Source of the DNA: Roseisalinus antarcticus
GTDB taxonomy: Bacteria > Pseudomonadota > Alphaproteobacteria > Rhodobacterales > Rhodobacteraceae
Direction of reading: 5' to 3'
Length of the DNA stretch: 64,000 nucleotides
Assembly: GCF_900172355.1 (NCBI RefSeq)
Contig: NZ_FWFZ01000005.1
Coordinates: 62,001-126,000 of the forward strand
Of the stretch, positions 54,317 through 63,637 are shown one piece after another. The notes under the pieces were generated by a model. It worked only from the letters and a program-made list of their open reading frames with translations, did no database searches and was not told the DNA's origin. The position numbers and the translations under genes are program-made. Position 1 is the stretch's first letter. Every line of letters begins with the position of its first letter.

Positions 54317-55693
54317 ATGACGATTTACGCCAATACACCCTGGAATGACCTGACCATCGGGATGGAGGCCAGCGTCACGCGGCTTTGCGTCGCCGACGAC
54401 CTCATCATCTTCGCCAATTCCAGCGGCAACATGAACCCGCTGCACATTCCCGACGCCGATGGCGACGGTGATGGCGTGCCCGAGGCCATCGCCCCCTCCG
54501 CCTGGCTCGGTGCGCTGATCTCGGGGGTGCTGGGCAATCGCCTGCCCGGTCCCGGCACCCTCTACAAGTCCCAGAGCCTCTCCTTCCACGGCCGCGCCCG
54601 CGCGGGCGAAGAGCTGACGGCGCGGGTGCGCCTGACCGCTCTCGGCCCCGACCGAGAGGCGACCTTCGACACCTGGATCGAGGCCGCGGACGGCACGACC
54701 CTGGCGTCGGGAGAGGCGAAAGTGACCGCCCCCGTCGCACCCCAGAGCTTTTCGGCAGAGGATGTGCCCGGCCTCACCGTGCGCAGCCACGTCCATTTCG
54801 ACCGCCTCATCGCCCGGGCGGAACATCTGCCGCCGATCCCCACCGCCGTCGTCGCCCCCGAAAGCCCCGAGGCGATTGCCGGCGCCCTGTTGGGTCGCGA
54901 CCACACACTGATAACGCCGATCCTGGTGGGCAACGCCGCCCTGATAGAGACCGCGGCCCACGAGGCCGGCGTCAGCATCGCGGGGCTGGAGCTGATCGAC
55001 GAGCCCGACCATGACCGCGCGGCCCGCCGTGCCGTGGCGCTGGTGCACGAGGGCCGCGCCCGCGCGGTGATGAAGGGGCACCTGCATACGGACGTGCTCT
55101 TGCGCGCGATCGTCAAGCGTGAGGGCGGCCTGCGCACCGGGCGGCGCCTGTCCCATGTCTTCGTCATGGACATCCCCGGCATCGACCACCTGGTGCTGGT
55201 GACGGACGCGGCGATCAACATCGCGCCCGATCTGACCACCAAGATCGACATAGTGCAGAACGCCATCGACCTGGCCCTGGCCCTCGGGATCGACCAGCCC
55301 AAGGCCGGCATCCTCTCGGCGGTCGAAACCGTGAACCCCGCCATCCCCTCGACCCTGGATGCCGCTGCTTTGTCGAAAATGGCGGAACGGGGCCAGATCA
55401 CCGGCGGGCTGGTGGATGGCCCGCTGGCGATGGACAATGCCGTCGATCTGGAGGCAGCGGTCACCAAGGGTATCAAGTCGCTGGTCGCGGGGCACGCGGA
55501 TATCCTCGTCGCGCCCAACCTCGAATCCGGCAACATGATCGCCAAACAGCTGACCTTTCTCGCCCATGCAGAGGCGGGCGGCATCGTCGTCGGCGCCTCC
55601 GTCCCGGTGATCCTGACCAGCCGCGCCGATGACGAGGCCGCGCGGCTGGCCTCCTGCGCGGTGGCCGCACTCTACGGCGCGAAACTGCCTTGA
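54317..55693 (+). CDS. MaoC-like dehydratase fused to phosphate acetyltransferase
   Basis: 458 residues. The N-terminal hotdog MaoC-like domain (about residues 1-135, with FANSSGNMNPLHIP) is fused to a PTA/PTB domain (about 155-455, with HFDRLIARAEHLPP, VMKGHLHTDVLLRA and a conserved LVAPNLESGNMIAKQL). It is annotated widely as a bifunctional enoyl-CoA hydratase/phosphate acetyltransferase. It likely makes acetyl (or butyryl) phosphate from acyl-CoA for the adjoining acetate kinase. The stop overlaps the ackA start codon by three bases. Confidence 0.9.
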   Translation: MTIYANTPWNDLTIGMEASVTRLCVADDLIIFANSSGNMNPLHIPDADGDGDGVPEAIAPSAWLGALISGVLGNRLPGPGTLYKSQSLSFHGRARAGEELTARVRLTALGPDREATFDTWIEAADGTTLASGEAKVTAPVAPQSFSAEDVPGLTVRSHVHFDRLIARAEHLPPIPTAVVAPESPEAIAGALLGRDHTLITPILVGNAALIETAAHEAGVSIAGLELIDEPDHDRAARRAVALVHEGRARAVMKGHLHTDVLLRAIVKREGGLRTGRRLSHVFVMDIPGIDHLVLVTDAAINIAPDLTTKIDIVQNAIDLALALGIDQPKAGILSAVETVNPAIPSTLDAAALSKMAERGQITGGLVDGPLAMDNAVDLEAAVTKGIKSLVAGHADILVAPNLESGNMIAKQLTFLAHAEAGGIVVGASVPVILTSRADDEAARLASCAVAALYGAKLP

Positions 55694-56826
55694 GCCGGAT
55701 CCTGACCCTCAACGCGGGCAGCTCGTCGCTCAAGTTCTCGGTCTGGGCGCAGGACTCCCGGGTCCAGGCCGGCCAGGTCGAACGGATCGGCGGCGATGCG
55801 CGACTGCTGCTGGACGGGTCCGCGCCGGTGGCCCTCGGCCCGGCGGACCATCGCGCGGCGCTCACGGCGGTTCTCGCGGCGATCGGGCCGGGTGTGGATG
55901 GCCCCTTGGCGGGGGTCGGCCACAGGATCGTCCACGGCGGGCCCGACCGGGCGCGGCCCGAGGTGCTGACCCCGGAGGCGATCGCGGATCTTGCCGCCCT
56001 CGCGCCCTTCGCACCGCTGCACCAACCCCACAACCTGGCCTGTGTCGCCGCCGCCCGCACGGTCTTTCCCGATGCGCTTCAGGTCGGCGCCTTCGACACG
56101 GCGTTTCACCGCGGCCATCCTTGGGTGAACGACACCTTCGCCCTGCCGCGTCGCTTCTACGAGGAGGGCGTGCGCCGCTACGGCTTCCACGGGCTCAGCT
56201 ACGACTACATCACCGGCGTCCTGGCCCGGTCAGAGCCGGATCTCGCCGCCGGTCGGGTCGTGATCTGCCATCTGGGCAACGGCGCCTCGATCTGCGCCTT
56301 GCGCGACGGCCAGAGCATCGGCTCCACCATGGGCTTCTCTGCGCTGGACGGCCTTCCCATGGGGACGCGCTGCGGCCAGGTCGATCCGGGCGTGCTGCTC
56401 TTTCTCATGGATCAGAAGGGAATGACCGCAGAGGAGATCACAGCCCTCCTCTACCGCGAGAGCGGCCTCAAGGGCCTCTCCGGCATCTCGTCGGACATGC
56501 GCACACTGGAGGCGTCGAACGATCCGCGCGCGGCCGAGGCCATCGATTACTACGTCTTCCGTCTCGCCCGCGAGATCGGCGCCATGGCGGCGGTTCTCGG
56601 CGGGCTCGACGGGCTGGTCTTCACCGGCGGGATCGGCGAGAACTCGGCGCTGATCCGCGCCCGCGCCCTGGAGCGGCTGGGCTTTCTCGGCCTCACGCTC
56701 GATCCGGCCGCCAACGCCGCCAACGCGCAAGAGATCGGCGCCGGCCCGGCCCGCATCCTGCGGATCGAAACCGACGAAGAGGCCGTCATCGCCCGCGCCA
56801 CCCGCACGGCCCTGACAGGCGCCTGA
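55690..56826 (+). CDS. ackA: Acetate kinase
   Basis: 378 residues (MSRILTLNAGSSSLKFSV at the start, with the ATP/Mg motif; FHGLSYDYITGVL, GASICALRDGQSIG and LVFTGGIGENSALIR further on). It uses acetyl phosphate to make ATP and acetate, or runs in reverse. The start is TTG at 55690, overlapping the stop of the MaoC-Pta gene (TTGA). The two genes form a Pta-AckA module. Confidence 0.95.
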   Translation: MSRILTLNAGSSSLKFSVWAQDSRVQAGQVERIGGDARLLLDGSAPVALGPADHRAALTAVLAAIGPGVDGPLAGVGHRIVHGGPDRARPEVLTPEAIADLAALAPFAPLHQPHNLACVAAARTVFPDALQVGAFDTAFHRGHPWVNDTFALPRRFYEEGVRRYGFHGLSYDYITGVLARSEPDLAAGRVVICHLGNGASICALRDGQSIGSTMGFSALDGLPMGTRCGQVDPGVLLFLMDQKGMTAEEITALLYRESGLKGLSGISSDMRTLEASNDPRAAEAIDYYVFRLAREIGAMAAVLGGLDGLVFTGGIGENSALIRARALERLGFLGLTLDPAANAANAQEIGAGPARILRIETDEEAVIARATRTALTGA

Positions 56827-56834
56827 CGCCAGCC

Positions 56835-56910
56835 CTTCTTCTGGTCGAGAATATCCCGGGGGTGAACGGCGAAAGCACCACTTTCGACGGAGGGGGCAGC
56901 GCCCCCTCGC
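56835..56910 (-). repeat. Dispersed hairpin-tail repeat, copy 7
   Basis: On the minus strand, GAGGGGGC-GCT-GCCCCCTC is followed, after about 25 bases, by CCCCCGGGATATTCTCG and CAGAAGAAG. It lies in the convergent gap between ackA and the acyl-CoA synthetase gene and may act as a transcript end. The hairpin matches the first hairpin of the copy at 42007. Confidence 0.65.
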
Positions 56911-56969
56911 CCGGTCAGAACAACGCGATAGCGCCCCGGTGCGACGCGCCGTCCGGCGCCCGACCGCGT

Positions 56970-58853
56970 TCAGCCCGTCCAGGCCCAGGGCCGGGAAAAC
57001 GCCCCCAGAACGGCCGAGACCTCCTCGTCGGTCACCGCTCCGGTCTTTGCGATCCGCGCCACCAGCCCCTGCCGTTTGTCCTCTTCCACCGAGGCGACCC
57101 GAGCAGCCACCCCGCCGGCGTCAAGGGCCGCGCCATAGACCCGCGCGATGGCCAGCTTCCTCAGCTCGTTCTTGAGCGTCTTGCCCACCGCGGTCTTGGG
57201 CAGGCTCGGCAACACGTCGATATGCTTGATCTTCGCGGCCCGCTCGTGGATGCGCCCGTTGGCGAAGCGCATCAGCTCCTCCTCGTCGACGCTGCCGCCG
57301 TCGATCAGCTCCACATAGGCGCAGGGCAGCTCTCCGGCATGGGCGTCGGGCTGGCCGATCGCGGCGGCGAAGGCCACCTGTTCGTGGCCCGCCAGTGCCT
57401 CTTCGATCTCGGCGGGGTCGATGTTGTGACCGCCCCGGATGATCAGGTCCTTGGCCCGCCCGGTGATCCAGAGATACCCGTCGGCGTCGATCCGGCCGAG
57501 GTCGCCGGTCCTCAGGTAGAGGTCATGGTGAAAAAGCCCGTTGTTCTTGGCCAGATCGGTATAGGTATTGCCGGTATAGACACCGGGATTGTCGACGCAG
57601 ATCTCGCCGATCTCGTCGGTGCCGCATTCATACGGCCCCTCGGCGGTATGGTTCAGGATCCTGACGTCGGTATAGGGAAAAGGGATGCCGATCGAGCCGA
57701 CTTTCTTCTTTCCGTCCGGCGGGTTGATCGACACCAGGCAGGTCGCCTCGGTCAGGCCGTAGCCCTCGCAGATCGTGACGCCGGCGGCTTTCTCGAACCG
57801 GTTATAGAGCTCGACCGGAAGCGGGGATGAGCCGCAGAACGCAAGCTTCAGCGACGAGATGTCCGCATCCACCTTGCGCTGCATCAACGCCGACATCGCG
57901 GTGGGCACCGCGATCATGAAGGTCACGCGGTGACGCTCTACCAGTTTCCAGAAATTGTCGAACACCCCGTCGCCGCGATAGCCCTGCGGTGTCGGAAAGA
58001 CGATCTGCGCCCCCGAGGCCAGCGATGCCCCGAGGCAGACGATGGTGGCGAAGACATGAAACAGCGGCAGCGGGCAGATCTGCACGTCGGTTTCCCTGAA
58101 CAGCAGCCGCTCGCCCAGCCAGGCATTGTAGATGATCCCCGAATAGCGGTGCTGCGCCACCTTGGGCATTCCGGTCGTCCCGCCGGTGTGAAAGAGCGCC
58201 GCGACACGGTCGCCGGCGCTGTCCTCGAACGCCAGGGTCCTGGGCTGACCGGCGATCGCGGCGTTGAAATCCATGACCTTCGCCTTGTGCCGGACCGCGA
58301 CCTTGGGCCGGATCAGCGGGATGATCAGCCGTTTCAGCCCGGTCATGTAGCGCAGCAGATCGACCTCGAGCACGGTCTTGACGTTCGGCGCCATCGCCAC
58401 GGCCTCCGCCGCCTTCTGGGCCACGTCGGTCTTGGGAAAGCTGCGCAGGGTCACCAGCACGCTGGCATTGGTCTCGCGCAGGATGCCCGCGATATTTTCG
58501 GCATCGAGCAGCGGGTTGATCGGGTTCACCACGCCGGCGATCGCGCCGCCGGCATAGGTCAGCACGGTCTCGGTGCAGTTGGGCAGCAGGAAGGCCACCA
58601 CATCGCTCTCGCCCACCCCCAGCGACCGGAACAGGTTCGCCGTCTGGCAGACCTTCGCGTGCAGCTGCGACCAGGTCAGCGTCTCGTCCGGGGCGCCCGG
58701 GTCCGAGAACATCTGGAACGTCACCGCCTTGCTGGCGCCATGCCGGTCGGCCGTGGCCGCCAGCAGCCCGTGCAGCGTCGCGGGCAGGGCGCGTTCGTCC
58801 CAGGGGCACTCGGCCTCGATGGCATTCCTGTCGGCGACCGTCGCATAGGTCAT
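56970..58853 (-). CDS. Acyl-CoA synthetase (AMP-forming)
   Basis: 627 residues. The AMP-binding P-loop is HTGGTTGMPKVAQH near residues 222-235, then CGSSPLPVELYNRF and EGYGLTEATCLVSI. The C-terminal domain carries the hinge GYLWITGRAKDLIIRGGHNI. It activates a fatty or other carboxylic acid to its CoA thioester; the chain length is not evident. AGGAGGAG precedes the ATG at 58853. Convergent with ackA. Confidence 0.92.
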   Translation of the reverse strand: MTYATVADRNAIEAECPWDERALPATLHGLLAATADRHGASKAVTFQMFSDPGAPDETLTWSQLHAKVCQTANLFRSLGVGESDVVAFLLPNCTETVLTYAGGAIAGVVNPINPLLDAENIAGILRETNASVLVTLRSFPKTDVAQKAAEAVAMAPNVKTVLEVDLLRYMTGLKRLIIPLIRPKVAVRHKAKVMDFNAAIAGQPRTLAFEDSAGDRVAALFHTGGTTGMPKVAQHRYSGIIYNAWLGERLLFRETDVQICPLPLFHVFATIVCLGASLASGAQIVFPTPQGYRGDGVFDNFWKLVERHRVTFMIAVPTAMSALMQRKVDADISSLKLAFCGSSPLPVELYNRFEKAAGVTICEGYGLTEATCLVSINPPDGKKKVGSIGIPFPYTDVRILNHTAEGPYECGTDEIGEICVDNPGVYTGNTYTDLAKNNGLFHHDLYLRTGDLGRIDADGYLWITGRAKDLIIRGGHNIDPAEIEEALAGHEQVAFAAAIGQPDAHAGELPCAYVELIDGGSVDEEELMRFANGRIHERAAKIKHIDVLPSLPKTAVGKTLKNELRKLAIARVYGAALDAGGVAARVASVEEDKRQGLVARIAKTGAVTDEEVSAVLGAFSRPWAWTG

Positions 58854-58910
58854 GTGGTCTTCTCCTCCTCACGGTCCGGGCCCGTTCCCCGCGGCGCTCC
58901 GTTGCCATGA

Positions 58911-58931
58911 GGGTCGCCCGCGGGGCGACCC
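58911..58931. repeat. Perfect hairpin related to copy 6
   Basis: GGGTCGCCC (58911-58919) pairs with GGGCGACCC (58923-58931) around GCG. The same stem is the second hairpin of the repeat at 42023-42040. No T tract. Confidence 0.5.
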
Positions 58932-59008
58932 GGCGCAAGTATGACGCTGCGGCCCGGCCGTGGCGATGCCTCGCGACGACGCGAGGTCGGGGCGGGTGGC
59001 CACGCGGG

Positions 59009-60802
59009 CTATTCCGCCGCCATGCCTTCGGTGAACTGAAGACGGGCGAGGCGCGCATAGAGTCCGCCTTGGGCCACGAGCTGGTCGTGGCTGCCCTCCG
59101 CCACGATCTGCCCGCCGTCGAAAACCAGAATGCGGTCGGCCTTCTTCACCGTGGCGAGGCGGTGGGCGACGATCAGCGTGGTCCGCCCCTCGGCCAGCCC
59201 CTCGACCGCCTGCTGCACCAACCGCTCGCTCTCGGCATCCAGCGCAGAGGTCGCCTCGTCCAGCAACAGCACGGGCGAGTCGCGCAGGATCGCGCGGGCG
59301 ATGGCGATGCGCTGTTTCTGCCCGCCCGACAGCATCACGCCGCGCTCGCCCACGTAGCTGTCATAGCCTTCGGGCAGCGCCACAAGGAAATCATGCGCCG
59401 CGGCGGCCCGGGCGGCGGCCTCGACCTCGGCATCGCTCGCATCGGGACGTCCGAAGCGGATGTTCTCGCGGGCAGTATCGGCGAAGATCACCGGGTCCTG
59501 GGGCACCAGCGCGATATCTCCACGGAAATCGGCACGGGTCATCTGGCGCAGGTCGGTGTCGTCGAACAGGATGCGGCCCGACTTGGGGTCGTAGAACCGC
59601 AGCAGAAGCTGGATGATGGTCGATTTCCCCGCCCCGGACGGGCCGACAAGGGCCACCGTCTCGCCCGGCTTGACGTCGAAGGAGACCCCCCCGAGCGCCG
59701 AGATACCGGGCCGCGAGGGATAGGAAAAGACCACGTCCTCGAACCGGATATGGCCCCGGCGGCGCGTGCTGCGAACGGGCCCGGCGACCGGGTCGCGCAC
59801 GCTGTCGTCGCTCGACAGCAGCTCCATCAGCCGTTCGGTCGCACCGGCGGCGCGCTGCAACTCGCCCCAGATCTCGGTCAGGGCGGCGACGGCGCCGGCG
59901 ACCATGACGGTGTAGAACATGAACTGGATCAGCTCGCCGGCCGTGATCACGCCGCTGCGCACGTCCGACGCCCCCATCCACAGGAACCCCACCACGCCCG
60001 AGAATGCGACGAAGATCACGATGGCCGTCATCACCGCGCGCATGGTGATCCGGCGCAGCGCCACGTCGAAGCTCTTTTCGGTGACCTTGGCGAACTTGCC
60101 GCGACTCAGCGTCTCGTGGGTGAAGGCCTGGATCGTCTGCGCGGACAGAAGCTGTTCCGAGGCATCCCCCGAAGACGCCGCGATCCAGTCCTGGTTTTCC
60201 TTGGACAGCTTGCGGACGCGGCGGCCCAGCAGGATGATCGGGAGCACGATGACCGGGATCGGCCAAAGTACCATCGCCGACATCTTGACGCTGGTCACCA
60301 GCATCAGCGCGATGCCGCCAACCAGCACCAGCGCGTTGCGCAGCGCAATCGAAACCGACGAGCCGATCACCGACTGGATCAGCGTGGTGTCTGTGGTGAT
60401 GCGCGAGATGATCTCGCCGGTCATCAGCTTTTCAAAGAATTCCGGCGACATGCCGATCATCCGGTCGAAGACCGCCTTGCGGATATCGGCCACAACCCGC
60501 TCGCCAAGCCGCGACACCAGGTAAAAGCGCAGCGCGGAGCCCAGCGCCATCAGCGCCGCGATCAGGATGGCGGCGACGAAATACCAGTTGGCGAGCGCCC
60601 CGCCCTCGACGTTGAAATTGTCCACGACGCGACGGGCGGCCAGCGGGATCACAAGGCTGATTCCGGCGGTGGCGACCAGAGCCGTCAGCGCGGCGGCAAG
60701 GGTGCGCCGGTAGGGGGCCACGAAGGGCCAGAGCCCCTGAAGGGCGCCCAGTTCCCTGGATTTTTCGCGGTCTTCGCTGACCGTTCTGGGTGTATCGGCC
60801 AT
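59009..60802 (-). CDS. ABC exporter, fused membrane and ATPase domains (MsbA-like)
   Basis: 597 residues. Six-helix membrane domain (about residues 30-320), then a nucleotide-binding domain with Walker A GPSGAGKST, signature LSGGQKQRI, Walker B VLLLDEATSALD and H-loop IVAHRLATVKKA. The half-transporter works as a homodimer and may export lipids, peptides or drugs; family relatives include MsbA and LmrA. GGGGGG precedes the ATG. No partner gene is adjacent. Confidence 0.93.
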   Translation of the reverse strand: MADTPRTVSEDREKSRELGALQGLWPFVAPYRRTLAAALTALVATAGISLVIPLAARRVVDNFNVEGGALANWYFVAAILIAALMALGSALRFYLVSRLGERVVADIRKAVFDRMIGMSPEFFEKLMTGEIISRITTDTTLIQSVIGSSVSIALRNALVLVGGIALMLVTSVKMSAMVLWPIPVIVLPIILLGRRVRKLSKENQDWIAASSGDASEQLLSAQTIQAFTHETLSRGKFAKVTEKSFDVALRRITMRAVMTAIVIFVAFSGVVGFLWMGASDVRSGVITAGELIQFMFYTVMVAGAVAALTEIWGELQRAAGATERLMELLSSDDSVRDPVAGPVRSTRRRGHIRFEDVVFSYPSRPGISALGGVSFDVKPGETVALVGPSGAGKSTIIQLLLRFYDPKSGRILFDDTDLRQMTRADFRGDIALVPQDPVIFADTARENIRFGRPDASDAEVEAAARAAAAHDFLVALPEGYDSYVGERGVMLSGGQKQRIAIARAILRDSPVLLLDEATSALDAESERLVQQAVEGLAEGRTTLIVAHRLATVKKADRILVFDGGQIVAEGSHDQLVAQGGLYARLARLQFTEGMAAE

Positions 60803-60877
60803 GGTGCCCCCCGATCGTGTGGCCCTGACATAAGCGGTGGGGCCGTCAGGGGCAAGAAACCGCCGTGACGCAGGCTG

Positions 60878-61519
60878 TCAGCCGGCCCGCGCCAGCGCCG
60901 GGGCGGCGGCGCCCAGCAGGCCGAGCAATGCCCTGTCGGACAGGCCCAGCGTGCCGCCGGGCGTCAGCTGGCCTGCGTTAAGACGGGTCGTCCGCCCGGC
61001 CGGAAGAAACATCCGGGCGGCGTGGACGGCATCCTCGGGCCCGGTGGCGACCAGGGTGTAGTGCCGCGCACGATGGGTGAGTACGGGCGCGATGTCCCGG
61101 CCTAGCCGGGCGCCGTCGCGGCGTTGCGCCCGCGACAGGGGCGCCTTGCGCGGATCGAGGGTCGAGACCGGGTGCACGGCAAGCACGTGGTCGGCCGCGA
61201 TGTGCTGGGCCGCGAGAAGCGCCCCGTAAGCCCCCATCCCGGCCCCGCCGAAGGTGACATGGTCGAACCCTGCAAGAACCTCGGCCAGAAGCTGCGGAAG
61301 CTGCCGGCCGAGGGGCCCCTGGTACCATCTGGGCCTGTTCGGCTGCACCAGCACCGCGTTCAGCCCGTGGCGCAGGGCGAAGGCGCTGCCATATCCGTCG
61401 TCGATCCGGGGGCCGCAGGCATGGCGGCCGGCGAAGAAAACCGTCACGCGCCGCCGCGCATTTGTCCGGCGCAGGACGATGCGGCCGCAGCCGGACTTCG
61501 GGAGGGATGGCTGTTCCAT
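60878..61519 (-). CDS. Possible alpha/beta hydrolase-like protein, unknown function
   Basis: 213 residues. An FGGAGMGAYGALLAAQHI stretch (about residues 88-105) resembles the nucleophile elbow of alpha/beta hydrolases, but the nucleophile position is occupied by Met (GAGMG), so catalysis is doubtful. RRVTVFFAGRHACGP precedes it. The start at 61519 is preferred over a TTG at 61543. No signal peptide or membrane helix. It could be a non-catalytic relative or an unrelated fold. Confidence 0.6.
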   Translation of the reverse strand: MEQPSLPKSGCGRIVLRRTNARRRVTVFFAGRHACGPRIDDGYGSAFALRHGLNAVLVQPNRPRWYQGPLGRQLPQLLAEVLAGFDHVTFGGAGMGAYGALLAAQHIAADHVLAVHPVSTLDPRKAPLSRAQRRDGARLGRDIAPVLTHRARHYTLVATGPEDAVHAARMFLPAGRTTRLNAGQLTPGGTLGLSDRALLGLLGAAAPALARAG

Positions 61520-61606
61520 GGGCCCAGCCTGCCCGCCAAGCAAGACAGGACTGGGGCGGGATCTGGTCGAATTGGTGGGTGTTTCACGGCCGCCGGGCCG
61601 TGGCCC

Positions 61607-62137
61607 TCAGCGCCGCTTGCCGAACCACATCCGCCGGAACAGGCCGTCGCGCAGAAAGAACTGGTGATAGAGCGCCGCCGCGATGTGCAGCCCGACCAGC
61701 ATCAACAGCAGCGTCGAGAACAGCCCATGGGCCAGCCGCGGCGCGATCTCGGACAGGTTCGCGGGCAGCGGTTCACCCGATCCGCCGTAGGCGATGGAGA
61801 ACAGCCCAGTCGAGAACGCCATGGCGATCCCGCTCAACACCATGGCCGCGACCAGCCCGTAGAGCACCCAGTGCGCGGCCGTTCCGATCCAATCCAGCAC
61901 ATCGTTGCCAGTCGTCGCATGGGGTGGCCGATCCGAGGCGAGCCGGATCCCGAGACGCAACAGAAATAGGGCGCCGATGGCCAGACCGATGCTCATGTGG
62001 ATGGCGATCGTCGGCACTTTGTCGGGCGAATCGAGCGGCATCGGCTTCAGGCTGAACTTGCCGCCGAGCAAGGAGACGATGATCATCACCGCCATGATCC
62101 AGTGCAGGACGACGATGGCCGGGTGATATCGCGTCAT
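61607..62137 (-). CDS. Cytochrome b561-type membrane protein
   Basis: 176 residues with four membrane helices. Candidate heme ligands are His5 and His12 near HPAIVVLHWIMA, a His in IAIHMSIGL, and His residues in VGLHIAAALYH. It probably moves electrons between a periplasmic donor and quinone. Divergent from the MarR gene, with a dyad at 62165-62177 between them, which suggests MarR control. Confidence 0.88.
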   Translation of the reverse strand: MTRYHPAIVVLHWIMAVMIIVSLLGGKFSLKPMPLDSPDKVPTIAIHMSIGLAIGALFLLRLGIRLASDRPPHATTGNDVLDWIGTAAHWVLYGLVAAMVLSGIAMAFSTGLFSIAYGGSGEPLPANLSEIAPRLAHGLFSTLLLMLVGLHIAAALYHQFFLRDGLFRRMWFGKRR

Positions 62138-62164
62138 TTGTGCCTCGACGTGGAATACGTTAGC

Positions 62165-62177
62165 TAGACATTGTCTA
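62165..62177. promoter_or_regulatory. Perfect dyad, putative MarR operator
   Basis: TAGAC-ATT-GTCTA, 28 bases upstream of the cytochrome b561 start and 55 before marR. Typical of MarR sites in length and spacing. Confidence 0.55.
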
Positions 62178-62232
62178 CAATTCGCGGATTGGTGGACTTT
62201 GTCAACTCTTTCGGCCCCCTGTCTGGACACCA

Positions 62233-62673
62233 ATGGAAGATACCGAGACAGCCCAGCTTGTGGACCGGCTGATGCGCGGCATTCACGCCGGAATGCAGGC
62301 GCGGGCCGGGACCGTGGACACAGCGAGGATCGGCCCTTCGGGCGGGATGATCCTGCTTGCACTGGCCGACATAGAGCCCGCCCCCGTGCAGGAGGTCGTG
62401 CGGCGCGTGGCGCGGGACAAGTCGCAGATGACCCGCGCGATCAAGGCGCTGGCCGAGAAGGGCCTGCTGACGCGCAGCCAGTGCGACAACGACGCGAGGG
62501 TCTGCATGCTGCGCCTGACCGACAAGGGGCAGGACACCGTCACCCACCTGCGCAGGACGTTGACCGAGGTGATCGACGAGATCCTCGCGCCGCTCGATCC
62601 GGGCGACCGGCGGCAGCTCCATGACCTTCTGTCAAAGGCTCTGAGCCGGACGCCGCCGCCGGCCTGCACCTGA
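62233..62673 (+). CDS. MarR-family regulator
   Basis: 146 residues. The winged helix spans about residues 48-105, with VQEVVRRVARDKSQMTRAIK as the recognition region. It is divergent from the cytochrome b561 gene and probably represses it and itself. No cysteine pair suggestive of redox sensing other than Cys83 and Cys90 in SQCDNDARVCML. Stops 19 bases before the convergent ureohydrolase gene. Confidence 0.9.
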   Translation: MEDTETAQLVDRLMRGIHAGMQARAGTVDTARIGPSGGMILLALADIEPAPVQEVVRRVARDKSQMTRAIKALAEKGLLTRSQCDNDARVCMLRLTDKGQDTVTHLRRTLTEVIDEILAPLDPGDRRQLHDLLSKALSRTPPPACT

Positions 62674-62692
62674 ACTTCGGTCTGGCCCCGGC

Positions 62693-63637
62693 CTAGCCCC
62701 GGGCGGCGATGATCCGGCCGATGGTGTTCAGAAGAAGCTGCGCGGCCAGGATCTGCGTCGTGCCGGCGGGATCGTGGTCCGGCGCGACCTCCACCAAGTC
62801 CAGGCCAACGATGGTGCCGCGTTGCGCAAGGCCGGCGATCAGCTCCAGCCCCTCGTAATAGAGGAACCCGCCGTGGCTGGGCGTGCCGGTGCCCGGCGCG
62901 ATGGAAGGGTCGAAGCCGTCGATGTCGATGGTCAGGTAATACCGCGCCCCCGCCGGGATCCGCGCCAGCACGCCCTCGACGCCCAGCGCACGGGCCTGAC
63001 GCACCGACAGGATGTCCGAGCCCATCTCGCGCGCCGCGACATAGCCGTCGCGACCGGTCGACGAGACGTTGCGGATGCCCACCTGCGTCAGCCCCGTGAC
63101 CCAGGGTTTTTCGGCGGCGCGGCGCATCGGATTGCCGTGACCGGTGCGCACGCCGTGACGCTCGTCCACGAAGTCGAGATGCGCGTCGATCTGCACCAGA
63201 TGCACTGGCGGCTGGTCGGAAAATGCGTCGATGCAGGGGATGTTGACCGAATGGTCGCCGCCCAGCACCACCGGCAGGGCGCCCGCGGCCAGGATCGCGC
63301 GGACCCCGGCCTCGATCCCCGACAGGCTGCGGGCCTGGTCGGTGTGCACGATGTCGGCGTCGCCGATATCGACCATGCGGACACCCTCGAGATAGGTGAC
63401 GTCGTCCTCGAAATCATAGGCGCCCGCATGTCCGAAGGAGAACAGCGTCGAGGCCTCGCGGATCCCGCGCGGCCCGAACCGCGCCCCTGCGCGCCATTGC
63501 GTCCCCATGTCGAGCGGGGCCCCGAGGATCGCCACATCGGCGTCGATCGCGTTCCAGTCGAGGACCAGCGGCGACTTGCCGAAGGTGGGGATGCCGACGA
63601 AGGGCAGGTCCAGGCGGCCGGTGTCATAGTCGTTCAT
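62693..63637 (-). CDS. speB: Agmatinase-like ureohydrolase
   Basis: 314 residues. The binuclear manganese motifs are GGDHS (126-130), DAHLDF (151-156) and DIDGFDP (238-244), all intact. The family hydrolyses agmatine to putrescine and urea, but members with related guanidino substrates exist, and the substrate loop (GTQWRAGARFGPRGIRE) does not decide. The ATG overlaps the stop of the upstream racemase-like gene by four bases, so the two probably act in one pathway. Confidence 0.9.
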   Translation of the reverse strand: MNDYDTGRLDLPFVGIPTFGKSPLVLDWNAIDADVAILGAPLDMGTQWRAGARFGPRGIREASTLFSFGHAGAYDFEDDVTYLEGVRMVDIGDADIVHTDQARSLSGIEAGVRAILAAGALPVVLGGDHSVNIPCIDAFSDQPPVHLVQIDAHLDFVDERHGVRTGHGNPMRRAAEKPWVTGLTQVGIRNVSSTGRDGYVAAREMGSDILSVRQARALGVEGVLARIPAGARYYLTIDIDGFDPSIAPGTGTPSHGGFLYYEGLELIAGLAQRGTIVGLDLVEVAPDHDPAGTTQILAAQLLLNTIGRIIAARG

